This document shows, piece by piece, positions 7,876 to 15,042 of a DNA stretch of 35,790 nt. The stretch lies in NCBI GenBank assembly GCA_034211115.1, contig JAXHTH010000337.1, forward strand, positions 1-35,790, given 5' to 3'. The stretch's first letter is position 1. Each line of letters starts with the position of its first letter. The position numbers and the translations under genes were made by a program. The notes under the pieces were generated by a model, which was given only the letters and a program-made list of their open reading frames with translations, was not told the origin of the DNA and did no database searches. This DNA comes from JAXHTH01 sp034211115. Lineage in GTDB: Bacteria > Planctomycetota > Phycisphaerae > Phycisphaerales > SM1A02.

Positions 7876-8514
7876 ATGATCAGCCGCATCGAAGGCCGGC
7901 TTGTCGCCGTGGACGGCGGACGCGCGCATGTCGTGTGCGGCGGGCTCACCTACGAGGTGCTCGTCCCCGCCGCCGATCAGCAGCGTCTCGCCGCCGCGAT
8001 CGGCGAAACCGTCAGCTTCGACACCCTCCACTACCTGGAGGGGCAGGGGCAGGGCTCGAGCTTCATCCCCCGCCTGATCGGATTCGCCTCCGAAGCCGAT
8101 CGCGCCTTCTTCGAGCTGTTCACGAGCGTTCAGCGGATGGGCAATCGCAAGGCGCTGCGCGCCCTGGCCCTGCCGTTCAGCGCGATCGCGGAGGCGATCG
8201 CCGCGGAAGATGTCGATGTGCTCAAGAGCCTGCCGGAAGTGGGCAAGCGCACCGCGCAGACGATCGTGTCCGAGCTTCGGGACAAGGTCGATCGCTTCGT
8301 CGAGCTGAAGCCCGGCCCCGGAGGCGCCCCCGCCTCCGCGCCGGACGCCGCGACGGCCGCGCTCGTGCAGGACGCCGTGGCCGTGCTCACCCAGCTCGGC
8401 GAGCCGAAGCTCCAGGCGCGGCAGCTCGTGGAGCGCGCCCTCGCGGCCGATCCGGAGATTGACACCGCCGAAGATCTCGTCGCCGCCGCCTATCGCCTCA
8501 AGGAACTCGTGTAG
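7876..8514 (+). CDS. ruvA: Holliday junction branch migration protein RuvA
   Basis: RuvA binds four-way junctions and loads the RuvB motor. The 212-residue protein has the N-terminal OB fold (MISRIEGRL...), a tandem helix-hairpin-helix region and a C-terminal domain III after an Ala/Pro-rich linker. The second HhH is canonical (LKSLPEVGKRTAQTIVSELR). The first, SVQRMGNRKALRAL, replaces the usual GIG turn with RMG. ATG 7876 matches the family start; ATG 7867 adds only MPA. Neither ruvB nor ruvC is adjacent. It may be cotranscribed with plsC upstream. Confidence 0.93.
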   Translation: MISRIEGRLVAVDGGRAHVVCGGLTYEVLVPAADQQRLAAAIGETVSFDTLHYLEGQGQGSSFIPRLIGFASEADRAFFELFTSVQRMGNRKALRALALPFSAIAEAIAAEDVDVLKSLPEVGKRTAQTIVSELRDKVDRFVELKPGPGGAPASAPDAATAALVQDAVAVLTQLGEPKLQARQLVERALAADPEIDTAEDLVAAAYRLKELV

Positions 8515-8541
8515 CGCACGCGAAACCTCGTCGAATGCTCA

Positions 8542-8560
8542 CCGGGCTCACAGAGCCCGG
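8542..8560. terminator. GC hairpin downstream of ruvA
   Basis: CCGGGCTC and GAGCCCGG form a perfect 8-bp inverted repeat around a 3-nt centre, about 30 bp after the ruvA stop. No T tract follows, so it is at best a weak terminator or an RNA-stabilising hairpin. Confidence 0.35.
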
Positions 8561-8569
8561 CTCCGCCCC

Positions 8570-8605
8570 CTCAGTCCCTTCATCCCTTAGTCCCTCAGTC
8601 CCTCT
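8570..8605. repeat. CT-rich tandem word repeat before manC
   Basis: Four imperfect copies of an eight-base word, approximately (t/c)(a/c)(g/-)TCCCT(t/c), run up to the mannose-1-phosphate guanylyltransferase start. The complement is a purine-rich AGGGACT-type run. The tract ends about six bases before the ATG, so it occupies the ribosome-binding region, where no ordinary Shine-Dalgarno is seen. Confidence 0.5.
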
Positions 8606-8611
8606 CTTCCC

Positions 8612-9703
8612 ATGCCTGACTCCCCCCGCTACGCAATGATCATGGCCGGCGGCGCCGGCACCCGACTCTGGCCCCTCAGCCGCAAGGATCGTCCCAAGCA
8701 GCTTCTGCCGTTCATCAACGGCCAGTCGCTGCTGGAGATCGCCGCCGGTCGGCTGGAGGGCATCGTGCCGCCCCAGCGCCGGCTCATCTGCACGGGCGAA
8801 GCGCATCGCGCGGCGATCCGCGCGTCGCTGCCCGCCCTCTCCGACGAGCAGATTCTCGGCGAGCCGGTGGGACGCGACACGGTCAACGCCATCGGCTTCA
8901 CCGCCGCCGTCCTCTCGAAGCGCGATCCTGACGCGGTCTTCGCCGTTCTTACGGCCGACCATCTCATCGAGCCGCGGGACGAGTTCGCCCGTCGCCTCGA
9001 TGTCGGCTTCCGGCTCGTCGAGGACGATTCGAGCCGCTTCGTGACGTTCGCCATCAAGCCGACGTTCGCCGCGACGGGCTACGGCTACGTCGAGTCCGGC
9101 CCGCCCATCGCCGGCTACGACGAGGCCTTCCAGGCCCTCCAGTTCGTCGAGAAACCGGACGAGGAGACGGCGAAGGCCTATTTCCGCACCCGCACCTTCG
9201 GCTGGAACAGCGGCATGTTCATCTTCCACGCCGGCCGATTCCTCGAAGCGCTGTCGTGGTTCAAGAGCGATTCGTATGAGGGGCTGATGAAGATCGCCGA
9301 GGCGTGGGATACCCCCCAGCGCGCGGCCGTGCTCGAAGAGGTCTATCCCACACTGCCGAAGATCAGCGTGGACTACGCGATCATGGAGCCGGCGTCGAAG
9401 GATGATCGCCTCACCGTCTGCTCCGTGCCCATGGAAGTGTCGTGGATGGATGTCGGCTCCTGGCCCAGCTACGGCGAGACGCTCATGCCCGACGGCGCCG
9501 GCTGTCGCGGCAACGCGCGCCATCTGCATCTCGATTCGCGCAACGTCCTCGCCGTGTCCGATGATCCCGAACATCTCATCAGCACGATCGGCTGCGAGGA
9601 CCTCATCGTGATTCGCACGCGGGATGTGACGATGGTCTGCCCGGCCAACCAGGCCCAGCGCGTCAAGGACCTGGCGGGGATGGTGGATGAGGAGTTGCAG
9701 TAG
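8612..9703 (+). CDS. manC: Mannose-1-phosphate guanylyltransferase
   Basis: Makes GDP-mannose from mannose-1-phosphate and GTP, a precursor for cell-surface polysaccharides and glycans. The 363-residue protein has the nucleotidyltransferase signature GGAGTRLWPLSRKDRPKQLL (about residues 13-32), a TADHLI acidic site, FVEKPDEETAK, and WNSGMFIF, which is typical of the GDP-mannose class. A short C-terminal left-handed beta-helix-like part follows. It lacks the phosphomannose isomerase domain of long bifunctional ManC, so it is the short form. ATG 8612 lacks a clear Shine-Dalgarno. Confidence 0.9.
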   Translation: MPDSPRYAMIMAGGAGTRLWPLSRKDRPKQLLPFINGQSLLEIAAGRLEGIVPPQRRLICTGEAHRAAIRASLPALSDEQILGEPVGRDTVNAIGFTAAVLSKRDPDAVFAVLTADHLIEPRDEFARRLDVGFRLVEDDSSRFVTFAIKPTFAATGYGYVESGPPIAGYDEAFQALQFVEKPDEETAKAYFRTRTFGWNSGMFIFHAGRFLEALSWFKSDSYEGLMKIAEAWDTPQRAAVLEEVYPTLPKISVDYAIMEPASKDDRLTVCSVPMEVSWMDVGSWPSYGETLMPDGAGCRGNARHLHLDSRNVLAVSDDPEHLISTIGCEDLIVIRTRDVTMVCPANQAQRVKDLAGMVDEELQ

Positions 9704-9710
9704 GCGGAGT

Positions 9711-9745
9711 GATGAGTGATGAGCGATGAGCGATGAGCGATGAGT
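9711..9745. repeat. Five tandem copies of GATGAGY
   Basis: Directly after the manC stop, the 7-bp unit GATGAGT/C occurs five times head to tail (GATGAGT, three GATGAGC, GATGAGT). The seven-base period is not a codon multiple and there is no long ORF across it, so it is a non-coding microsatellite-like tract. Confidence 0.85.
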
Positions 9746-9822
9746 GGGAGCGAGCCCGCTCGTCCTCGAGCCGGGCGCCCTCGGGACATCCGGTGCCTCC
9801 TTCTCGCAAATGAAAGCCCTCC

Positions 9823-10233
9823 ATGCGCTACCTCGCGATCGATCTCGGCGACCGGCGCACCGGCCTGGCCGTGGGCGATGACAGCACGGGCCTCGTGAGC
9901 CCCGTCGCGGTCATCGAGATCCGCCGCGGGGAAGCGCTCGTCGATGCCGTGCTGGCGCAGATTCACGAGCACGAGCCGGATGCGATCGTCATCGGCCTGC
10001 CGCTGAACATGGACGGCACGGAGGGTGATCGTGCAAAGATCGCCCACGAGTTCGGCGAGTCGATCGCGCAGCGCTGCACGCAGCCGATTCACTACCAGGA
10101 CGAGCGGCTCACGAGCTTCGCCGCCGATGAGCGGATGGCCCGCAGCGGCCGCACGCACCGGCAGAAGAAGGAGCTGCGTGATGCCCTCGCCGCCGCCGAG
10201 ATCCTGCGGGACTTCATCGACGCGCGGCGCTGA
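9823..10233 (+). CDS. ruvX: RuvX/YqgF-family RNase H-fold nuclease
   Basis: A 136-residue RNase H-fold protein of the YqgF/RuvX family, linked to pre-16S rRNA 5'-end maturation and, in some bacteria, Holliday junction resolution. The first strand carries AIDLGDRRTGLAVGD with the catalytic Asp. The middle has IVIGLPLNMDGTEG, then YQDERLTSFAADE, and the C-terminal motif DALAAAEIL supplies the last Asp. Full length for the family. About 120 bp with a tandem repeat separate it from manC. Confidence 0.93.
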   Translation: MRYLAIDLGDRRTGLAVGDDSTGLVSPVAVIEIRRGEALVDAVLAQIHEHEPDAIVIGLPLNMDGTEGDRAKIAHEFGESIAQRCTQPIHYQDERLTSFAADERMARSGRTHRQKKELRDALAAAEILRDFIDARR

Positions 10234-10364
10234 CGATCAATCAAGCAGCGCTCCCCTGCGGGTCGAGGCTGAACAACACACTGGCGGCATCCCGTCCCTT
10301 CCCGTAGAATCCCGACCTTGCCATCCGACATACCGCTGCATCCCCCGCTAGAACGAGGTTCACC

Positions 10365-11357
10365 ATGGCCATCATGCTCACCAAGTCCGATGTGATGAAG
10401 GTGCTCGACATGAAGAGCACCATGGAGATCGTCGAGAAGGCCTTCGCCGAGCTGCACGCCGGGTCGGCGAACATGCCCCTCCGCACGCCCATCCGCTGCG
10501 AGGAATACAACGGCCTGACGCTGTTCATGCCCGCGTTCCTCGCCGACATGGGCGCGCTGGGCTCGAAGGTCGTCACCATCTACCCCAACAACCCCAAGGA
10601 CTTCAAGCTCCCCACCGTCCTCGGCGTCATCATCCTGCTGGACAAGAAGACCGGCGAGCCGACCGCGCTCATGGACGGCGGATACCTCACCGCCATGCGC
10701 ACCGGCTCGGTGAGCGGGATCGCCACGAAGTACATGGCCAACCCCGATGCGAAGATCGCCGCGATCATCGGCTCGGGCGTGCAGGCCAAGACCCAGGTCT
10801 GGTCCGTCTACGAAGCGCACAGGTTCGAGAAGTTCCTGGTCTTTTCCATTGATCCGCCGGAGCAGATCGACGCGTTCTGCAAAGAAATGGCCGACAAGCA
10901 CGGCATTCCCTTCGAGCGCGCCGCGTCGGCGGAAGCCGCCTGCCGCGAGGCGGATGTCCTCACGCTTGCCACCAGCGCCAAGGATCCGATCATCGACTAC
11001 GACTGGCTGAAGAAGGGCTGCCACATCAACGGCATCGGCTCCCACGCCCCGCACATGCGCGAGCTCGATGAGAAGACCGTCTGCAACGCGCGCATCATCG
11101 CCGACCAGAAGGAAGCCTGCCTCGCCGAGTCGGGCGATTTCATCATCCCCATGAAGGAGGGCAAGTGGAAGGAGTCGATGATCGCCGGCGATCTCGGGGC
11201 CGTCGTGGCCGGCGACGTGAAGGGACGCACGAGCCCCGACGAGATCACGCTGTTCAAGAGCAACGGCCTGGCGATCCAGGATCTCTCCACCGCCTACGCC
11301 GTCTTCGAGAAGGCGCAGGCGATGGGCGTGGGACAGGAGTTCGACTTCTCCGCGTAG
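10365..11357 (+). CDS. Ornithine cyclodeaminase/mu-crystallin family; likely alanine dehydrogenase
   Basis: A 330-residue NAD(P)-dependent enzyme of the ornithine cyclodeaminase/mu-crystallin superfamily. The Rossmann loop is IAAIIGSGVQAKTQV (about residues 130-144). The preceding GYLTAMRTGSVSGIATKYM carries the conserved Arg-Thr of the substrate site, and NGIGSHAPHMRELD and ADQKEACLAESGD are further family blocks. Members include ornithine cyclodeaminase, archaeal-type alanine dehydrogenase and ketimine reductases. The sequence does not settle which; alanine dehydrogenase is my best guess. It stands alone, about 130 bp after ruvX. Confidence 0.8.
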   Translation: MAIMLTKSDVMKVLDMKSTMEIVEKAFAELHAGSANMPLRTPIRCEEYNGLTLFMPAFLADMGALGSKVVTIYPNNPKDFKLPTVLGVIILLDKKTGEPTALMDGGYLTAMRTGSVSGIATKYMANPDAKIAAIIGSGVQAKTQVWSVYEAHRFEKFLVFSIDPPEQIDAFCKEMADKHGIPFERAASAEAACREADVLTLATSAKDPIIDYDWLKKGCHINGIGSHAPHMRELDEKTVCNARIIADQKEACLAESGDFIIPMKEGKWKESMIAGDLGAVVAGDVKGRTSPDEITLFKSNGLAIQDLSTAYAVFEKAQAMGVGQEFDFSA

Positions 11358-11403
11358 TAACGCGTGCGGACCGCAACGAGATGATCGCTCATGCACCAGC
11401 AGT

Positions 11404-11422
11404 CGCGGCCTGCCAGGCCGCG
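11404..11422. terminator. Palindromic hairpin between convergent genes
   Basis: CGCGGCCT and AGGCCGCG form a perfect 8-bp stem around GCC, midway between two convergent genes. The position suggests a shared terminator, but no T tract follows on either strand. Confidence 0.4.
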
Positions 11423-11451
11423 GACCGTTGCGCACCCGGAGGAACAACCCT

Positions 11452-11937
11452 TCAGGAACGCCCCTCACCCGCCGGATGCATGAAGCTGAAGTGCATCTCC
11501 GCATGACGGCAGTGGAACTGCACCCAGTCCTCGTGCGTCATCGCGCCGAGGATGGGACTGGGGCGGGACATCCGCTCGGACCCGGCGCGTTCCACCGCCC
11601 GGCGGAGTTGCTCCATCGCCTCGGGCCACGTCGCGTCCGGCGCCGGCTCGAGGAACGCGAACCGGCCCGGCAACGGATACCCCGCGGGCAACGGCCGGGT
11701 CAGGACGCGCTTCTTCATGAGCCGGGCGACGAGGCGAATGAGCGGCGATCCCCGCTTCGGGAAGCCGTCCACCGAACAAGCGATGAGCCGCCCCACGTGC
11801 TCGACGATCTGGGCCGGCGTCCAGTTCCCGCTCGTGCGGATCTCGCCCGACCCCAGCACCTCGGCGTCGGCGAGGAGATCATCGAGGGTCCTGAACGACA
11901 GCGCTCGACGGTCGTTCACGGTACGCGTCCGGACCAT
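11452..11937 (-). CDS. DUF1569 (DinB-like) protein
   Basis: A 161-residue protein resembling the DUF1569 branch of the DinB/YfiT four-helix bundle family. The metal-ligand pattern is recognisable: a His in AQIVEHVGR, then FHCRHAEMHFSF near the C-terminus, with the middle AGYPLPGRF loop. Some relatives are thiol-dependent transferases, but the role of DUF1569 proteins is unknown. ATG 11937 has GGAG seven bases upstream, so it is preferred to GTG 11943. It follows the 6-phosphogluconolactonase gene by about 25 bp on the same strand and is probably cotranscribed. Confidence 0.8.
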   Translation of the reverse strand: MVRTRTVNDRRALSFRTLDDLLADAEVLGSGEIRTSGNWTPAQIVEHVGRLIACSVDGFPKRGSPLIRLVARLMKKRVLTRPLPAGYPLPGRFAFLEPAPDATWPEAMEQLRRAVERAGSERMSRPSPILGAMTHEDWVQFHCRHAEMHFSFMHPAGEGRS

Positions 11938-11961
11938 GTTCACACTCCGGATACGGGGGAT

Positions 11962-12783
11962 TCAGCCGAGCCGCGCGCAGGCCGGGCCGTCCAGGTACCA
12001 CTTCAGCGCGCCGTCCAGTGGGGTGATGCCCTTGATCGGCATCTGATCGGACGTCTCCCGGCCGGCGGCGAGGCGCTGGACCGCCTCGGCCTTCTCCGGC
12101 CCGGTGACGAGCACGGCGATGAAGCGGGCGGCATTGAGGAACGGGGCGGTCATGCTCACCCGGTCCGCCGACGCCCGATCCGCGCTGGGGCTCTTGCGCA
12201 CCAGCCGCTTGCGTTCGCGCAGCAGGGGCGACGCCGGAAACAGCCCCGCCGTGCGGCCGTCCGGCTCCATCGTCAGCAGCACGTAATCCAGCCGATCCTG
12301 GCCCTTCTCGCGCCACGCCAGCGTCTCGCGGATCTGCGCTTCATAGTCCCGGTCCGCCGTCTCCGACTCGGCGAAGATCGGATGAAACTGCTCGCGCGGG
12401 ATGTCGGCGTGATCGCCGATCGTCTCGCGGATCAGCCGGTAGTTGGATCGTTCATCGCTGAACGCCACGCAATGCTCATCGACGAACCAGAGATGGGTGC
12501 GCCGCCACGGCAGCGAGCGATAATTGGGGTCATACATCAGCCGCCGGTAGAGCAGCTCGAACGTCTCACCCCCGGACAGGGCCAGATGGAAGTCCCCGAA
12601 CTGGCGGACGCAGTTGGCGGCATGGAGGACGAGATCGGCGGCGAGATGATCGATCACCTCGTCGGCGGTGGGGACGACGATCACGTCCCCGGGCAGCCGC
12701 GGCCGGGGCAGCGCGGCCTCCTCCAGCAGGTGGTAGGACAGGCCCTCGTCCCGCGGGGCGGATTGGCCGTTGCCGTGCACCAT
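11962..12783 (-). CDS. pgl: 6-phosphogluconolactonase-like protein with altered active site
   Basis: Member of the NagB/6-phosphogluconolactonase fold that normally hydrolyses 6-phosphogluconolactone in the pentose phosphate pathway. The 273-residue product has ALSGGET (about residues 68-74), the VDEHCVAFSDERSNYRL block (101-117), DYVLLTMEPDGRTAGLFPAS (166-185) and VSMTAPFLNAARF. The usual DGHTASLFP motif reads DGRTAGLFP: the His regarded as catalytic in characterised enzymes is Arg177, and the preceding MG(E/P) is ME. FVDER is FVDEH. A catalytic change or a different lactone or sugar-phosphate substrate is possible. It is divergent from the RAYT-like gene. Confidence 0.8.
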   Translation of the reverse strand: MVHGNGQSAPRDEGLSYHLLEEAALPRPRLPGDVIVVPTADEVIDHLAADLVLHAANCVRQFGDFHLALSGGETFELLYRRLMYDPNYRSLPWRRTHLWFVDEHCVAFSDERSNYRLIRETIGDHADIPREQFHPIFAESETADRDYEAQIRETLAWREKGQDRLDYVLLTMEPDGRTAGLFPASPLLRERKRLVRKSPSADRASADRVSMTAPFLNAARFIAVLVTGPEKAEAVQRLAAGRETSDQMPIKGITPLDGALKWYLDGPACARLG

Positions 12784-12885
12784 GGTCTTCTTTCATCTTT
12801 GCACGAAGTGCCGCGGCAGGCCAGCGGAAAGGCTCGATTCGGCCCCCGCGGTCCCCGCCCCGCCCTCGCGCGGTAGGCTGGTGCC

Positions 12886-13431
12886 ATGATCGGGCTGCTC
12901 ACCTGGCCCGCGTACGGGACGTGGCTGCCGGGCCCTGCCCGCGGCTGGGTCGATCCCGGCTCGAGGCAACAGGACACGACGCCGCCCGAGCCGGATGAGG
13001 CGTTGTCGGCGCACCGCCGCCGCGCGCTGAAATGGCCCCCCGTGCGCCTGGATGACCATCACCGTCGCGTCATTCTCGATGATCTCGGTCGCATCGCGGA
13101 GGTGAGGAGATTCCGCCCTCTTCTCGCCGTCGCGGCGGTCGATCACGTGCACCTGCTGCTCGAGGTCGAGGAAGGCCGCGACATTCCCCGCCTTGTCCAG
13201 CTCATCAAGGGCGCCCTGAGCCGGGTCCTGACCGTGGCAACGGGCGACAAGCCGGCGATCTCCACCGCCGGCCGCGGCCTGCTGCATCACAAGTGGTGGA
13301 CAAGGCAATACTCGTTCCGACTCGTGGAGGACGATCAGATCCTCCAGGCGTTGCGGCGCGCGCTGATGGAGCACGAGGCGCGGGGCGCAGCGGTCCGCGC
13401 GGAATGGTCGGATCATCCCGCCGATGCCTGA
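12886..13431 (+). CDS. RAYT-like (IS200/Y1 transposase-related) HUH protein
   Basis: A 181-residue protein of the Y1_Tnp/REP-associated tyrosine transposase superfamily. The N-terminus has the lineage signature PAYGTWLPGPARGWVD, the metal-binding HUH is H87-V-H89 (VDHVHLLLEV), and KGALSR and HHKWWTRQYSFR correspond to conserved blocks before the last helix. The only tyrosines are Y10 and Y142. The last helix, where these enzymes carry the nucleophilic Tyr, reads LRRALMEHEARG, so the nucleophile seems absent. No flanking REP-type repeats or insertion-sequence ends were found. It is probably a domesticated or inactive derivative, or a protein with another nucleophile. Confidence 0.75.
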   Translation: MIGLLTWPAYGTWLPGPARGWVDPGSRQQDTTPPEPDEALSAHRRRALKWPPVRLDDHHRRVILDDLGRIAEVRRFRPLLAVAAVDHVHLLLEVEEGRDIPRLVQLIKGALSRVLTVATGDKPAISTAGRGLLHHKWWTRQYSFRLVEDDQILQALRRALMEHEARGAAVRAEWSDHPADA

Positions 13432-13493
13432 ATCGCGCCGATACGATTGTGGGATCTCGCTCCGTTCCCAAGCACTCCGAGGAGTCGTTCAAT

Positions 13494-14879
13494 ATGCGCC
13501 TCGCCCGTCGGATCACGTCACACGCTCTCGTCCTCGCTTGCGTCTTCACATCTCTGCTGATCCTCGCCGCCGCCCCCGCCGCCGATGAGGGGAACGATGA
13601 TCTCCTTCGCGCGCCGGAGAAATCGCTCGATCCGCGGATCCAGCCGGAGCGCATCACGGAGCAGGCCCCCCCGCCGCCGCCGGAACAGATGGTGCTGCCT
13701 CTGCCGCCGGATCATCGCATCGCCGCCTCGCCCGATCAGGTTCCCGTCAGCGAGGCACACTGGCAGCGCGCCGTCGAGGCGATCGGCAAGGGTCTGGCGT
13801 ATCTCCGCGCGCAGCAGGATGAGAGCGGCGGCTGGATGACGGAGATGATGGCCGCGCCCACGGACGAGCCGGATAAGCCCTCCCCCATCGCGGTCGCCGT
13901 CACCGCCCTCGCCGTCAAGGCCATCGTGCAGGTCGAGCCGGAGGCGCGGAGCACGCCGCAACTCCAGCGGGCGATCCGCTTCATCTACGCGGCGCAGAAC
14001 GAGAACGGATCCTTCGAGGGTGGAGCGCTGACCAACTACGTCACCTCCACCGTCGTCTCCGCCCTGGCCAGCCTCGACGATCCCGCGTTTGGCAAGGACA
14101 TCCGGTCCGGCGCGGGCTGGCTGCAGCGCAACCAGTGGGACCAGAGCGAGGGCCTGAGCCCGCGGCAGGACTGGTTCGGCGGGGCCGGGTACGGCAACCA
14201 CGGCCGGCCCGATCTGTCCAACACGCAGATGATGCTCGAAGCCCTCTACGATGCGGGGCTCGATCCGGACGAGCCGGCCTTTCAGCGCGCGCTGACGTTT
14301 CTCACCCGCACGCAGAATCTCCGCGAGACGAACAAGGCCGACTGGGCCGGCCGCGACGGCGGGTTCATCTACACCGCCGCCAACGGCGGGGAGTCGATGG
14401 CCAGCGAGTACGCGGGCGAGGGCCGCCACGGCGAGGACCTGCCGCCCGAGGCGCCGCGCAGCCTCCGCAGCTACGGCTCGATGACCTACGCCGGCTTCAA
14501 GAGCCTGCTGTATGCGGGCCTGTCGCCGGATGATGTGCGCGTGCGGGCCGCCTTCGACTGGATCCGCCGGCACTTCACCTTCCAGGAGAATCCCGGCCTC
14601 GGCGACCAGGGCCTGTATTACTACTTCCACGCGATGTCCCGCGCCCTGCGCGTCGCCCAGCAGCACACGATCGCCGATGTCGACGGCGAAGAGCACAACT
14701 GGCGCGAAGAGCTGATCGATGCCATCATCGCGCGACAGAACGAGGATGGAAGCTGGAAGAACACTGCCGACCGCTGGCTCGAGAGCCGGCCGGTCCTCGC
14801 GACCGTCTACTGCATCCTGTCCCTGGAAGAAGTGCTCAAGCCGGTCGAAAAGGCGGAGGGGGACGAACACGCGGGGTAG
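13494..14879 (+). CDS. Secreted prenyltransferase/squalene oxidase-repeat protein
   Basis: A 461-residue exported protein. A signal peptide (about residues 1-30, Arg-rich start then LVLACVFTSLLILAAAPAA) is followed by a Pro-rich linker and an alpha/alpha-toroid of the terpene cyclase/prenyltransferase type. Repeats carry QW-like motifs: QQDESGGWM, QNENGSFEGG and QNEDGSWKN. No DxDD or other squalene-hopene cyclase acid motif is seen, and export argues against hopanoid synthesis. The start ATG 13494 has AGGAG nine bases upstream; an ORF extension to 13293 runs antisense-free but lacks a signal peptide. The substrate is unknown. It may bind a periplasmic lipid or glycan, or be a structural toroid. 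Confidence 0.8.
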   Translation: MRLARRITSHALVLACVFTSLLILAAAPAADEGNDDLLRAPEKSLDPRIQPERITEQAPPPPPEQMVLPLPPDHRIAASPDQVPVSEAHWQRAVEAIGKGLAYLRAQQDESGGWMTEMMAAPTDEPDKPSPIAVAVTALAVKAIVQVEPEARSTPQLQRAIRFIYAAQNENGSFEGGALTNYVTSTVVSALASLDDPAFGKDIRSGAGWLQRNQWDQSEGLSPRQDWFGGAGYGNHGRPDLSNTQMMLEALYDAGLDPDEPAFQRALTFLTRTQNLRETNKADWAGRDGGFIYTAANGGESMASEYAGEGRHGEDLPPEAPRSLRSYGSMTYAGFKSLLYAGLSPDDVRVRAAFDWIRRHFTFQENPGLGDQGLYYYFHAMSRALRVAQQHTIADVDGEEHNWREELIDAIIARQNEDGSWKNTADRWLESRPVLATVYCILSLEEVLKPVEKAEGDEHAG

Positions 14880-14991
14880 CTCGACGCCTGTATTCGTCGC
14901 GCCAGGCCGCTTGCGCGGGGTGCCGTGGTCCGAGTCTTCGAGGGCCACGTTGATCGAGGACTCCATCTCCAACGGAGGTCAAGAAGGGAAC

Positions 14992-15042
14992 CAAAAAGGG
15001 GATGAGTCCATTCATTGTGTGAATGTACTCATCCCCTTTTTG
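14992..15042. terminator. Bidirectional terminator hairpin
   Basis: Perfect 16-bp arms (14992-15007 and 15027-15042, CAAAAAGGGGATGAGT and its complement) enclose, after one mismatch, a second 6-bp stem (15009-15014 with 15020-15025) and a 5-nt loop. The A tract on the left and T tract on the right make it a T-tailed hairpin in both directions. It lies between the convergent cyclase-like gene and ctaA, and the ctaA stop codon (15029-15031) falls inside the right arm. Confidence 0.8.

Noticed and set aside
5538..7949. 803-codon minus-strand frame spanning nuoH and plsC
   Set aside because: It runs antisense through plsC and out of frame through nuoH; composition is shadow-like.
9711..9745. Tandem GATGAGY tract as a CRISPR array
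   Set aside because: The 7-bp units have no spacers and there are no cas genes nearby.
13518..14972. 484-codon minus-strand frame opposite the cyclase-like gene
   Set aside because: Antisense shadow; the plus strand has a signal peptide, Shine-Dalgarno and QW repeats.
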